Part shown: in pieces, positions 51,886 to 61,174 of the stretch
Layout of the letters: each line of letters starts with the position of its first letter
Position numbering within the stretch: the first letter of the stretch is position 1
NCBI GenBank assembly: GCA_041912595.1
Contig: JAYRMR010000013.1
Coordinates: forward strand, 34,969 to 98,968
Source: Roseateles_B sp041912595
GTDB lineage: Bacteria; Pseudomonadota; Gammaproteobacteria; Burkholderiales; Burkholderiaceae_C
Direction: 5' to 3'
Length of the DNA stretch: 64,000 nucleotides
Position numbers and translations under genes: made by a program
Notes under the pieces: generated by a model
What the model was told of the DNA's origin: nothing
Seen by the model: only the letters and a program-made list of their open reading frames with translations
Database searches by the model: none

Positions 51886-53588
51886 CTGATATTCGCCGCA
51901 CCGTGTTGTGGGTGGTATTCACCATGTCGCTCGTCCTCCTGTGGGACGGCTGGCAGAAATACAACGGGCACCCCTCGATGTTCAGCCCCGCGCCGGCCAA
52001 GCCCGTCGCGAGCGCCGCCCCCGCGGCCAGCGTGCCGGCTTCGGGCAGCCTGCCCGCGGTCGCCGGCACCGCCGCGGCCGCGCCCGTCGCTGCCGCCTCC
52101 TCGGCCCAGGCGGCCAGCGAGAAGTTCGAGGTCACGACCGACGTCGTCAAGGCCACCTTCGACACGCGCGGCGGCAGCCTCGTGCGCGTGGAGCTGCTGA
52201 AGCACCTGACGACCGAGACCCACGGTCTCATGGACCCGCTGATGCGCCTCGTGGGCATGAAGGCGCCCTCCGGCTTCAAGCCGCAGCCCGTGGTGCTCTT
52301 CGATGCCGGCACCTACCGCCCCGAGTCCGGCCTCGTCGGCACGCCGGGCGCGCCCAACCACTTCACGCTGATGAACGTGGTGGGCACCGAGCGCGAGCTC
52401 AAGGACGGCGCCGCCTCGCTGACGGTGCGCTTCGAGTCCCCCGAGCAGGGCGGCGTGAAGCTGGTGAAGACCTACACCCTCAAGCGCAGCGACTACGCCA
52501 TCGACGTCAAGCACGAGGTGGTGAACGCCGGTGCCGCCGCCGTCAGCCCGCAGCTGTATGTGCAGCTGGTGCGCCCGACGGCCGCCGAGTCCTCCTCCGG
52601 CTACATGGCGCCCGCGTCCTTCATCGGCCCGGCCATCTACACGGACAAGAACAAGTTCCAGAAGTTCGAGTTCAAGGACCTGGACAAGGGCAAGACCGAC
52701 TACGACAAGCACGCCGATGACGGCTGGGTCGCGATGGTCCAGCACTACTTCACCACCGCCTGGCTGCACAACGCCGCCGGCCCGCGCGAGTTCTTCGTGA
52801 AGAAGACCGAATCGGGCCTGTACAGCGTGGGTCAGGTCTTCCCGCTGGCCTCGATCAACCCGGGCGCCTCGGCCTCGGCCGAGCACGTGCTGTATGCCGG
52901 CCCGCAGGAGGAGAACAAGCTGGCCGAACTCGCCCCGGGCCTGGAGCGCGTCAAGGACTACGGCATGTTCTACGTGATCGCCAAGCCGCTGTTCTGGCTG
53001 CTGGACAAGATCCACGGCATCCTGGGCAACTGGGGCTGGTCCATCGTGATCCTCGTGGTGCTGCTGAAGATCGCCTTCTTCGGTCTGAACGCCAGCGCCT
53101 ACCGCTCGATGGCCAAGATGAAGGCCGTCGGCCCCCGCATCAACGAGCTGCGCGAGCGCTACAAGAACGACCCGCAGAAGCAGCAGCAGGAGATGATGCG
53201 CATCTACCGCGAGGAGAAGGTCAACCCGCTGGGTTCCTGCCTGCCGATGCTGCTGCAGATGCCCTTCTTCATCGCCCTGTACTGGGTGCTGCAGAGCACG
53301 GTCGAGATGCGCAACGCGCCGTGGATCGGCTGGATCACCGACCTCTCCTCGGCCGATCCCTACCTGATCCTGCCCATCCTGATGACGGCCTCCAGCCTGC
53401 TGCAGGTCGCCCTGAACCCGACGCCGGCCGACCCGACGCAGGCGAAGATGATGTGGATGATGCCGCTCGCGCTGAGCTTCATGTTCTTCTTCTTCCCGGC
53501 CGGCCTCGTGCTGTACTGGCTGGTGAACAACCTGCTGTCCATCGCGCAGCAGTGGCTCATCAACCGCCAGATGGGCGTGCAGAAGTAA
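51882..53588 (+). CDS. yidC: Membrane protein insertase YidC
   Basis: A 568-residue insertase of the Gram-negative type: an N-terminal transmembrane helix (TVLWVVFTMSLVLLWDGW), an Ala/Pro-rich linker, a large periplasmic domain, then the conserved five-helix region (GNWGWSIVILVVLLKIAFFGLNASAYRSMAKMK ... NPLGSCLPMLLQMPFFIALYWVL). It inserts and folds inner-membrane proteins, alone or with SecYEG. Confidence 0.98.
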   Translation: MTDIRRTVLWVVFTMSLVLLWDGWQKYNGHPSMFSPAPAKPVASAAPAASVPASGSLPAVAGTAAAAPVAAASSAQAASEKFEVTTDVVKATFDTRGGSLVRVELLKHLTTETHGLMDPLMRLVGMKAPSGFKPQPVVLFDAGTYRPESGLVGTPGAPNHFTLMNVVGTERELKDGAASLTVRFESPEQGGVKLVKTYTLKRSDYAIDVKHEVVNAGAAAVSPQLYVQLVRPTAAESSSGYMAPASFIGPAIYTDKNKFQKFEFKDLDKGKTDYDKHADDGWVAMVQHYFTTAWLHNAAGPREFFVKKTESGLYSVGQVFPLASINPGASASAEHVLYAGPQEENKLAELAPGLERVKDYGMFYVIAKPLFWLLDKIHGILGNWGWSIVILVVLLKIAFFGLNASAYRSMAKMKAVGPRINELRERYKNDPQKQQQEMMRIYREEKVNPLGSCLPMLLQMPFFIALYWVLQSTVEMRNAPWIGWITDLSSADPYLILPILMTASSLLQVALNPTPADPTQAKMMWMMPLALSFMFFFFPAGLVLYWLVNNLLSIAQQWLINRQMGVQK

Positions 53589-53612
53589 GCGCCTTCGCGA
53601 ACTAGCGCACGA

Positions 53613-53648
53613 AGCCCCCGGCCGCCCCCGCGACCGGGGGCTTTTTTT
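53613..53648 (+). terminator. Rho-independent terminator after yidC
   Basis: Perfect 9-bp stem AGCCCCCGG (53613-53621) with CCGGGGGCT (53634-53642), followed by a run of seven T. It ends the rpmH-yidC transcript 25 bp after the yidC stop, so mnmE should have its own promoter. Confidence 0.95.
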
Positions 53649-53851
53649 CGCCGGGGGCGTCGCCTTTAATGCACTCATGCGGGGCAGCTTGATGCAGGCG
53701 GTCCACACCACCGGGCTGCATCACAGGCCTGCCGCGGGACTCACGAGAGCCCCACGGCCGCCTCCCCCGCGCCATCTTCCACGGCCCCCGGCTCCCGCAG
53801 CCCGGGGCCGTTCTCATGGGCCCGGCGGCGCGGCATAGGACAATGCGACCC

Positions 53852-55258
53852 ATGCTGGCCCGCCACCAAGACCCCATCGCCGCCATCGCCACCGCCCCCG
53901 GCCGGGGTGCCGTCGGCATCGTGCGCGTCTCGTCTGCGCAAGACCTGACCCCGCTGATCGAGCAGATCTGCGGCCGCGCCCTGCGCCCGCGCGAGGCCCA
54001 CTACCTGCCGCTGCGCGCGGCCAACGGTGATGCCATCGACCATGGCCTCGCCCTGCACTTCCCGGCGCCGCATTCCTACACCGGCGAGCACGTGCTGGAG
54101 CTGCAGGCGCACGGCGGCCCCGTGGTGCTGCAGCTGCTGCTGGCGCGTTGCCTGGAGGCGGGGGCGTCCGTCGAACCCTTGCGCCACCTGCGCCTGGCCG
54201 AGCCCGGCGAGTTCACCCAGCGCGCCTTCCTCAACGGCAAGCTGGATCTGGCGCAGGCCGAGGCCGTGTCCGACCTGATCGACGCCAGCACCGAGGCCGC
54301 CGCCCGCAGCGCGAGCCGCGCGCTCTCCGGGGCGCTCTCGACCGAGGTCGGCGAGCTGCGGGACGGGCTCATCAACCTGCGCATGCTGGTCGAGGCCACG
54401 CTCGACTTCCCCGAGGAGGAGATCGACTTCCTCCAGCAGGCCGACGCCCTGGGCAAGCTGCGCCGCATCCAGGCCCGCCTCGAGCACGTGCTCGACCGCA
54501 CCCGCCAGGGCGCCCTGCTGCGCGAGGGCATCAAGGTCGTGCTGGCCGGCCAGCCCAATGTGGGCAAGAGCTCGCTGCTCAATGCCCTGGCCGGCGCCGA
54601 GCTGGCCATCGTCACCCCCATTCCCGGCACCACGCGGGACAAGGTCAGCCAGACCATCCAGATCGAGGGCGTGCCCCTGCACATCACGGACACCGCCGGC
54701 CTGCGCGAGACCAGCGACGAGGTCGAGCGCATCGGCGTGGCCCGCAGCTGGGACGCCATTGCCGAGGCGGACGTCGTGCTCTTCCTGCACGACCTCACCC
54801 GCATCGGCGAGGCGGCTTACGAGTCGGGTGACGCCGAGATCCGCGAGCGCCTCGCCCGCGTCGACCCGACGCGCCTGCTGCAGGTCTACAACAAGGCCGA
54901 CACCTCGGCAGCGCTGCGCAGCAGGCAAGACCTGACCCTGCCGGAGGGCGCGGTGCAGCTGTCCGCCAAGACGGGCGACGGCCTCGCCGCGCTGCGCCGC
55001 GAGCTGCTGGCGCATGCCGGCTGGCACGCCGTACCCGAGGGGCTGTTCATCGCCCGCGAGCGCCACGTCCAGGCCCTGCGCCGCACCGCCGAGCATCTGG
55101 CCCTGGCGCTGGCGCAAGTGGAAGTCGAGCCGCCGGCCCTGGACCTGATGGCGGAGGAGCTGCGCCTCGCCCACGACGCTTTGGGCGAGATCACCGGGGC
55201 ATTCTCGGCGGACGACCTGCTGGGAGAGATCTTCAGCCGGTTCTGCATCGGAAAATAG
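53852..55258 (+). CDS. mnmE: tRNA modification GTPase MnmE
   Basis: A 468-residue GTPase that works with MnmG to place cmnm5U at wobble position 34 of some tRNAs. The N-terminal THF-binding domain (IAAIATAPGRGAVGIVRVS), G1 motif GQPNVGKSSLLNALAG, G3 DTAGLRE, G4 NKAD and the C-terminal C-x-G-K (FCIGK) are all intact. The ATG at 53852 fits the family; an in-frame ATG nine bases upstream is an alternative. Accessory DNA begins right after its stop. Confidence 0.97.
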   Translation: MLARHQDPIAAIATAPGRGAVGIVRVSSAQDLTPLIEQICGRALRPREAHYLPLRAANGDAIDHGLALHFPAPHSYTGEHVLELQAHGGPVVLQLLLARCLEAGASVEPLRHLRLAEPGEFTQRAFLNGKLDLAQAEAVSDLIDASTEAAARSASRALSGALSTEVGELRDGLINLRMLVEATLDFPEEEIDFLQQADALGKLRRIQARLEHVLDRTRQGALLREGIKVVLAGQPNVGKSSLLNALAGAELAIVTPIPGTTRDKVSQTIQIEGVPLHITDTAGLRETSDEVERIGVARSWDAIAEADVVLFLHDLTRIGEAAYESGDAEIRERLARVDPTRLLQVYNKADTSAALRSRQDLTLPEGAVQLSAKTGDGLAALRRELLAHAGWHAVPEGLFIARERHVQALRRTAEHLALALAQVEVEPPALDLMAEELRLAHDALGEITGAFSADDLLGEIFSRFCIGK

Positions 55259-55371
55259 AGCACCTTCCAGCGATGTCCCGGACAGTATGCGTATGCGCAT
55301 ATATGTTGTTGATTTACAAAGACAATTTATCCCGCACAGTCCAGTAGGGTCCAGTGTGAGCCGATAATTCC

Positions 55372-55431
55372 TGTGTCCAAGCTTGAGTCCAAATTCAGGC
55401 TTGGAATCAGAAATTTCCGAACTTGGACACA
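55372..55431. repeat. Inverted repeat around the putative left attachment core
   Basis: Perfect 10-bp arms TGTGTCCAAG (55372-55381) and CTTGGACACA (55422-55431), 40 bp apart, end 4 bp before the integrase ATG. Several GTCCA units (55339, 55350, 55375, 55387) lie to the left. These may be integrase arm-binding sites or an operator for the integrase gene. Confidence 0.65.
55405..55420 (+). repeat. Putative attL core (16-bp direct repeat copy 1)
   Basis: AATCAGAAATTTCCGA, repeated exactly at 58534-58549. It lies just upstream of the integrase gene and contains the palindrome GAAATTTC. The two copies bracket four genes (~3.1 kb), as expected for attachment cores of a small integrative element. 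Confidence 0.65.
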
Positions 55432-55435
55432 GCCG

Positions 55436-56653
55436 ATGCCCCTGACTGACGCCGCACTACGTGCGCTCAAGCCGCAAGACCGGGTCTACACAGTCGCCGA
55501 TGGACGAGGCCTCTATGTCGAGGTCTTCCCCACTGGGGGAGTGATCTGGCGCTACCGCTACAGGCTCGCCGGCAAGCAGGAGAAGCTAACGCTCGGCAAG
55601 TACCCCGACCTGACCCTCAAGAACGCACGACTGAAGCGCGACGAGGCCGCCCAGGCGGCAGCCATCGGCAAGTCCCCGGCTCAGCAGAAGCAGGCCGCCA
55701 AGCACGAGCCCGACACAGCAACAACGGTCTCGCAGTTCGGCGAGCGCTTCTTCAAAGAGGTCGTGGCGAAGGACCGCAAGGACCTGACCATGCCGCGCCG
55801 CTACTTCGACAAGTCGATTGCCCCGGCCATCGGCCATAAGCCCTTGTGTGAAGTCACCACGGAAGAGGTGCGCAACATCATCTGGCTGAAGAAGGCCCAG
55901 GGCTACGACGCGGCCGCCGGGCAACTGCGCGGGTTGCTCAAACGACTCTTCGACTACGCCCTGACCTGCGGCCTGGTACAGGCCAACCCGGTGCTGGCGT
56001 TGCCCATGCGGCACGTCCACCGAGCCAAGGCCCGAGAGCGCGCCCTGTCGACCGCCGAGATTGGGGTCTTCTTGCGAGCCGCCTACGATTCCAATATTCG
56101 ACGCCAGTTCAAGCTCGCCCTGCACCTGACGCTGCTGACCATGGTGCGAAAGTCCGAGCTCCTGCTTGCCCGATGGCAGCACGTCGACCTAGAGGCCTGC
56201 GAATGGCAGATCCCGGCCGAGCACTCGAAGACGGGCAAGCCGCACGTCGTCTACCTGTCCCACCAGGCCGTAGCCTTATTCAAGGAACTGCAGCGCCTGG
56301 CCAGCGGCAGCGCGCTCGTCCTGCCAGGCCGTAGCAGCCTCTCCAAGCCATTTGCGCACAACGCTATCAACTCTGCACTCAAGGTGGCCCTGCGGGGTCA
56401 GGATGTGCCTGCGTTCACCATCCACGACCTGAGGCGCACGGCATCCACCCTGCTGCACGAGCAGGGCTGGCCCTCGGACGTGGTCGAGAAGGCACTGAAC
56501 CACACCATTGGCGGCGTGCGCGGGGTCTACAACCGGGCCGAGTACGCGGGGCAGCGGCGAGAGATGCTGCAGGCATGGGCTTCCTTCGTCGAGAAATGCC
56601 AGCAATGCCCGATTGGCAACGCACCAAGCCTTGGCACGGCGACTCAGGCATGA
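55436..56653 (+). CDS. P4-type tyrosine integrase
   Basis: A 405-residue tyrosine recombinase with an N-terminal DUF4102 arm-binding domain (LTDAALRALKPQDRVYTVADGRGLYVEV). Catalytic residues are visible: Arg238 (VRKSEL), His330/Arg333 (HDLRRTAST), His356 (LNHT) and Tyr365 (VYNRAEY). It catalyses site-specific integration and excision of the island. It overlaps the next gene by four bases. Confidence 0.95.
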   Translation: MPLTDAALRALKPQDRVYTVADGRGLYVEVFPTGGVIWRYRYRLAGKQEKLTLGKYPDLTLKNARLKRDEAAQAAAIGKSPAQQKQAAKHEPDTATTVSQFGERFFKEVVAKDRKDLTMPRRYFDKSIAPAIGHKPLCEVTTEEVRNIIWLKKAQGYDAAAGQLRGLLKRLFDYALTCGLVQANPVLALPMRHVHRAKARERALSTAEIGVFLRAAYDSNIRRQFKLALHLTLLTMVRKSELLLARWQHVDLEACEWQIPAEHSKTGKPHVVYLSHQAVALFKELQRLASGSALVLPGRSSLSKPFAHNAINSALKVALRGQDVPAFTIHDLRRTASTLLHEQGWPSDVVEKALNHTIGGVRGVYNRAEYAGQRREMLQAWASFVEKCQQCPIGNAPSLGTATQA

Positions 56654-57504
56654 GGCGCATCGTCAAGCACCGATCCCAACTGCCTCCTTGGTTTTCCTTG
56701 GAGAACTACGAAGGACTGAAGGACCTTGCCTTGGCTGATTGGCTTCGCCAGCTTTCTGCTCGTGCTGAGCTGATGACGGCAGCACTCCCGCTTCATAAGT
56801 ATCAGCTCGACAGGCTCCACAGTCTCCGGTCGCAGCCGATCATTTCTGCCGCCATAGCCGAAGACAACCTCTGTAGTTGGCATGCCCAGCTCAATGCCCA
56901 ACTGGAGGACGATCCGCTAGGTGGCGCCCCCGTGTGCCCCATGACGCTTAGCGACCTGCTGCGCGTTGAGCAGGATATCGGGGAAGACCATCTGGTGTAT
57001 GCCCGCGATCTTGTTCTCCGCTACTACTATGGCGGTGGACTGGACGTTCTTGATCCTGCAGTTGCCATACAGGCCATGCAGGAACGACACGAGCTTGACC
57101 GGCCTGTCGATGGCTGGTCCGCCCATCACGCGAAGACATCGCTGGTGGTTGTGAACCTCACCCTGCCCGACGCGGTATTGATTCAGTCATTCCGCGACCT
57201 GCTCCCCAGACTCAGGGAGCAGGTGAGCTTCCGGCGACAAGGCCCTGTGCCGACCAACGCAAGGGTAGCTCCCGAGGAATGGGTGCGGATCGGCGTCCTG
57301 CCTTACCTTGACCTCAGGCTATGGGCGAACGAGACCAGCCACCGCATCACCAACCGCACGTTCGCCGATGCCATCTTCCCACCGGGTGAGGGTGGAGAGG
57401 AAGTCGTGCGCAAGACGACGTCAAAGGTCGCTGCAGAGCTGATGACGAACGCCTTCCTGCAGCGACTGCTCGCTGCTGCAGTTGATGAAATCCGGAACGT
57501 CTGA
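56650..57504 (+). CDS. DUF6387-family protein
   Basis: A 284-residue protein. Its opening (LPPWFSLENYEGLKDLALADWLRQL) and interior (NETSHRITNRTFADAIFPPGE) match DUF6387 proteins, which are typically encoded next to P4-type integrases in genomic islands. Function unknown; its coupling to the integrase (ATGA overlap) suggests a role in element mobility or maintenance. GC is lower than in core genes. Confidence 0.78.
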   Translation: MRRIVKHRSQLPPWFSLENYEGLKDLALADWLRQLSARAELMTAALPLHKYQLDRLHSLRSQPIISAAIAEDNLCSWHAQLNAQLEDDPLGGAPVCPMTLSDLLRVEQDIGEDHLVYARDLVLRYYYGGGLDVLDPAVAIQAMQERHELDRPVDGWSAHHAKTSLVVVNLTLPDAVLIQSFRDLLPRLREQVSFRRQGPVPTNARVAPEEWVRIGVLPYLDLRLWANETSHRITNRTFADAIFPPGEGGEEVVRKTTSKVAAELMTNAFLQRLLAAAVDEIRNV

Positions 57505-57622
57505 AGGCCTTCCCGTTTCCGGAAAGGCTGAGGGGCCTACGCCTGCCTCGACCTGGATGCACTGATCCAAGAAAGTCTTGCCTGTGCCTCGAATGTCTCG
57601 GGGATGCCTCGCAAGACTCAAC

Positions 57623-57877
57623 ATGATCACCTCTCAATCTTGGACCATTCTTCGCCGCCAACAGGTCCAGGCGGCCACGGGCTACTCTCGTTCAACGATC
57701 TATGCGCATATGGCCCTTGGACTATGGCCGCGCCCCGTGAACCTGGGTGCCCGCGCTCGCGGGTGGCCCTCCTACGAAGTCTCCACCATGCTGTCAGCGC
57801 GCGTCGCCGGCAAGTCTGAAGAGCAGATCCGCCAGATCGTGCGTCAACTGGAACAGGCGAGAGAGGAGGCCCTGTGA
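57623..57877 (+). CDS. AlpA-family excision/transcription regulator
   Basis: An 84-residue protein with a MerR-like winged helix: ILRRQQVQAATGYSRSTIYAHMALGLWPRPVNLGARARGWPSYEV. AlpA proteins activate or direct excision of P4-like elements. An ATG at 57623 fits the family start better than the upstream frame. Confidence 0.87.
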   Translation: MITSQSWTILRRQQVQAATGYSRSTIYAHMALGLWPRPVNLGARARGWPSYEVSTMLSARVAGKSEEQIRQIVRQLEQAREEAL

Positions 57878-57920
57878 TGCCCCGCACCCAGCGGGCCCCT
57901 TGCCTCATGAGAGGCCAGCC

Positions 57921-58421
57921 ATGACGCGGCTCAAAAGTGACAAGGACGAGATGGGGTTCCATGCCCGCCTGTATTGCGTCATCGCCAGGAGCCCGGCCTG
58001 GCTGGCCTTGTCCCCCACCAGCCGCGCGTTCTACATGGACTTGCGAATGCAGCTCAAGTCGACCAACAACGGCAACATTTCCGCGCCCCACAGCGTGATG
58101 AAAGCTCTGGGGTACCGCTCACCGGCCACGGTGGCCAAGGCCCTTAGAGAGCTGGAGACCATGGGGTTGATCGTCAAGACTCGCCAGGGCGGCATTACCG
58201 CTGGTGGACGCAACTGCAACCTGTTCAGATTCACGGACAAGGCGAGCTATGAGTTCCTGCAGCTCGGCATCTTTGCATCCAAGGCCACTCATGAATGGCG
58301 CCGGTGGAAGTCCGTCAAAGAGGCAGAGGAGGCGCTGCAGCAGGCGCACGACTCTGCCAAGCGGCCAGACTATGCAAAACGCATGCAAGGTTCAACTTGT
58401 GAATCGACTCAGTTCACTTGA
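57921..58421 (+). CDS. Winged-helix protein, possible replication or regulatory function
   Basis: A 166-residue protein: MTRLKSDKDEMGFHARLYCVIARSPAWLALSPTSRAFYMDLRMQL followed by a helix-turn-helix-like region (SVMKALGYRSPATVAKALRELETMGLIVKTRQGG). The layout resembles replication-initiator or plasmid/island helix-turn-helix proteins. The exact family is uncertain. It is the last gene before the second att-like repeat. Confidence 0.65.
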   Translation: MTRLKSDKDEMGFHARLYCVIARSPAWLALSPTSRAFYMDLRMQLKSTNNGNISAPHSVMKALGYRSPATVAKALRELETMGLIVKTRQGGITAGGRNCNLFRFTDKASYEFLQLGIFASKATHEWRRWKSVKEAEEALQQAHDSAKRPDYAKRMQGSTCESTQFT

Positions 58422-58909
58422 TGAAGCGACACCCCCGTATGGTCGATTCAATTTTTGCGCCATGGGCTGCCGGCTCAGTTCAAACACTGCATTGAGTCCA
58501 GCCCTCGAGCATGTCCTCTAAGCGCTTATCAGCAATCAGAAATTTCCGATTCTTGGCATGCGGAGGCAGCGCCAGGACCCAGATACCGAAAAGTGAACAC
58601 CTCTACAGTACTGCCATTCATGTGATGCGATGACGCATGACCGGAGGCTCCGCTGGCCCACGCTTCAACCCTGTCGAGGTTGTCATCGGGGTTGTCAAAT
58701 GGTTGTCAGAGAAGAGGAGCGTTTTAGCCCCTCGGTACCGTGAGCCTCCTGCCCGCCGGCCGACTAGCCCGCAGCCAAGACGGCCTACGCGAGGGGGCGG
58801 CGCCAGAGCGCTGCGATAGGATCATCATTCACGCCAGCACCGGAACATCACGTCCCAGATGAGTGCCCCAGGTCGGGGGCTGCTCGGGGGACGACCCCGC
58901 GTTCACCCC
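58422..58909. other. Gene-free stretch at the right end of the small element
   Basis: 488 bp. It contains the second 16-bp repeat (58534-58549) and GGTTGTCA-like short repeats near 58678-58708. No supportable gene or terminator was seen; a small open frame at 58637 has poor coding character. Confidence 0.55.
58534..58549 (+). repeat. Putative attR core (16-bp direct repeat copy 2)
   Basis: AATCAGAAATTTCCGA, identical to 55405-55420. Flanks differ beyond the 16 bp on both sides, as expected if the repeats are recombination cores. Confidence 0.65.
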
Positions 58910-60571
58910 ATGACCCCTACATTGCCGCCCCGCGAGACCCTGACTGTCGAGTTCAAAAGCGACCGCAATCGCCTCTCGGACAAGGACCTTGTCGAGGCGG
59001 TCGTGTGCTTGGCTAACGCTGACGGCGGCGAGCTTTGGCTGGGCGTGGAGGATGATGGCTCACCCACTGGCCTGCACCACGAGCGCTTGCAGGTTGCGGG
59101 GCTGGCCGGTGTGGTCGCCGCGCGCACCTCACCTTCGCTGGCAGTGGGTGTGGAGTCATACTCCCTGAACGGCGTGGCCGTGGCCCGCATCACGGTGAGG
59201 AAGGGCCAAGGTGAAGTGTCGACTTCGGGAGGCGTGTACCTTCGCCGCAGGTTGAAGGCCGACGGCACCCCCGAATGTGCGGCCATGCTGCCCCACGACC
59301 GGGCGAGCAGGGTTAGCAGCTTCGGGCTGATGGATGCCTCTTCACAGGTGGTAGCGGGCGCCACGATGGCTGATCTGGACCCGATAGAGCGCGAACGACT
59401 GCGCCAGTGCGTGCAGCAGTTTGGCGGTGATCGGGTGCTGCTGGAGCTGGACGATGAGGCCCTAGATGGCTCTCTTGGCCTGACAGCAAGACTGCCTGAT
59501 GGCACCGGCCGGGCCCCCACGCTCACCGGGCTACTGCTGGTCGGCCGCGAAATGGCGATTCGCGAATTGGTCCCTACTCATGAGCTCGCCTTCCAGGTGC
59601 TGGAGCGCGAGGCCGTCAAGTTCAACGAGTTCCGCCGTTTCCCCCTTTTAAAGGCGCTGGACTGGTTGGAGACCAACTTCAGACCCTACAACCCTGAGCG
59701 CGAAGTGCAAATTGGCCTCTTCCGGGTGCCCGTGCCGAGAGTGGAGATGGGGGCCTTCCGTGAAGCGCTGGCCAACGCGCTGGTGCACCGCGACTATCAC
59801 CGCTTGGGTGCGGTGCACGTGCGCTTGGACGATGAGGGATTGACCATCAGCAACCCAGGAGGTCTTGTTGATGGCGTGACCTTGGCGAACCTGCTGACCA
59901 CTGAGCCCCGACCGCGTAACCGCACGCTGGCGGATGCGATGAAGCGCGTGGGCGTTGTGGAGCGGTCGGGTCGCGGCGTGGACAAGATCTACCGCGGCAT
60001 GCTCCGCTATGGCCGCCCTGAGCCTGACTACAGACGCACCAGCGCAACCGACGTTGTGCTGCAGCTAGCCACCGTGGACGCCGACGAGGCTTTCCTGAAG
60101 CTGGTGATTGATCAGGAAGGCAAGCACGGCCGCGAGCTGCCCATTGACAGCTTGATCGCCCTCGCCGCCCTGCGCGAGATGAAGCGCCTCAGCACAGACG
60201 AGTTGGCGAAGCACATCCAACGGGAGCCGGCGCAGGCCAAGAAGACACTGGAGGGCTTGGTGGAAGCTGGCCTGGCCCAGGCGCACGGCACGACTCGTGG
60301 ACGCAGCTATACCCTGGCGCCAGGGGTGTACAAGGCCGACGGCGACAAGGCGGCCTATATCCGCCAGCTGGGCTTTAGCAGCCTGCAGCACGAGCAACTG
60401 GTACTGAGCTATGCGCGTCAGCATGGGCGCATCCGGCGTGCTGACGTAGTGGACCTGTGCCGGCTAACGGAGGGGCAGGCCAAAGAGCTCCTCAAGCGAC
60501 TGAAGGCGGAGGGCAAGTTGCTGCTGGAAGGTGCTGGCCGGGCGGCCACCTATGTGCCTGGGGAAAGCTGA
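58910..60571 (+). CDS. AlbA_2/Schlafen-domain ATP-binding protein (COG2865-like)
   Basis: A 553-residue protein. The N-terminal AlbA_2 (Schlafen-type) domain is TVEFKSDRNRLSDKDLVEAVVCLANADGGELWLGVEDDGSPTG. The GHKL-type ATP-binding domain carries REALANALVHRDYH, ISNPGGLVDG and VGVVERSGRGVDKIY. C-terminal winged-helix regions follow. Such proteins are annotated as transcriptional regulators or as parts of defence islands. An in-frame ATG at 58859 would add 17 residues; neither start has a clear ribosome-binding site. Confidence 0.85.
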   Translation: MTPTLPPRETLTVEFKSDRNRLSDKDLVEAVVCLANADGGELWLGVEDDGSPTGLHHERLQVAGLAGVVAARTSPSLAVGVESYSLNGVAVARITVRKGQGEVSTSGGVYLRRRLKADGTPECAAMLPHDRASRVSSFGLMDASSQVVAGATMADLDPIERERLRQCVQQFGGDRVLLELDDEALDGSLGLTARLPDGTGRAPTLTGLLLVGREMAIRELVPTHELAFQVLEREAVKFNEFRRFPLLKALDWLETNFRPYNPEREVQIGLFRVPVPRVEMGAFREALANALVHRDYHRLGAVHVRLDDEGLTISNPGGLVDGVTLANLLTTEPRPRNRTLADAMKRVGVVERSGRGVDKIYRGMLRYGRPEPDYRRTSATDVVLQLATVDADEAFLKLVIDQEGKHGRELPIDSLIALAALREMKRLSTDELAKHIQREPAQAKKTLEGLVEAGLAQAHGTTRGRSYTLAPGVYKADGDKAAYIRQLGFSSLQHEQLVLSYARQHGRIRRADVVDLCRLTEGQAKELLKRLKAEGKLLLEGAGRAATYVPGES

Positions 60572-60985
60572 AGACACCAGAAACGAGATGCCGGGGTCCT
60601 CCAGGGGCCTGTAGGGGGCGCCAGGGGGAAATCGGATGAAATCGGATGAAATCGGATGAGCCAGAGTGAGGCCCATTTATTAAGCAGGCTTATCAATCAA
60701 GCACTTGGCGATGCCAAGAGGCCAAAAATGGCGGTGGTGCCGCCCGGAATTGGATGGCAGTGAACGACCGTAGGCCTAGCGAGCCGACTTCATGCTGGCC
60801 TGCGGGCACAACTGTCACCGCTACTGCAACCTAGCGGCCAGCGCCGTAGAGGGCTCTAGCTGAAGGCGGCCCTTGCCGGCCACCCCAAAGTGAACTCCTG
60901 AGGGACTAAAGCTGGCTCGGCTCCATTCCCAGAGCCCCGACCACTCCTTCCGTCCGCCGCCGGCCCTTCTGGCAACATCCCACCC
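60572..60985. other. Intergenic region with a 10-bp tandem repeat
   Basis: 414 bp without a convincing gene. Three exact copies of AAATCGGATG lie at 60629-60658. The rest shows no recognisable RNA gene or terminator. Confidence 0.55.
60629..60658 (+). repeat. Three 10-bp tandem repeats (iteron-like)
   Basis: AAATCGGATG x3 with no spacer, giving one unit per helical turn. This resembles plasmid-type iterons or a protein-binding array, but no replication gene is adjacent. Confidence 0.75.
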
Positions 60986-61174
60986 ATGCTGAAGAAGCCG
61001 CCCATGCCCACCACGCCACCCCGGCCGCGCAAGCGCCTGCCGGTATGCCTGGCACCAGCCATGCTGGAGTGGGCTCTGGAGCAGTCGCCCGAGGAGTGCC
61101 GTCGCCTGCTCACCCCGCCGGAGATCCCTGGGGTGGAATGCAAGGCGATGGTGCCGATCAAGAAGCCTGATTAG
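60986..61174 (+). CDS. Small protein of unknown function
   Basis: A 62-residue frame with GC-rich third positions consistent with coding. The sequence is basic and Pro-rich at the start (MLKKPPMPTTPPRPRKRLPV) and helical later (AMLEWALEQSPEECRRLL). Its stop overlaps the convergent gene by four bases. No ribosome-binding site is clear. Confidence 0.45.
   Translation: MLKKPPMPTTPPRPRKRLPVCLAPAMLEWALEQSPEECRRLLTPPEIPGVECKAMVPIKKPD

Noticed and set aside
58637..58819. Short plus-strand frame after the attR-like repeat
   Set aside because: Arg/Pro-rich without a start signal; codon positions do not look coding.
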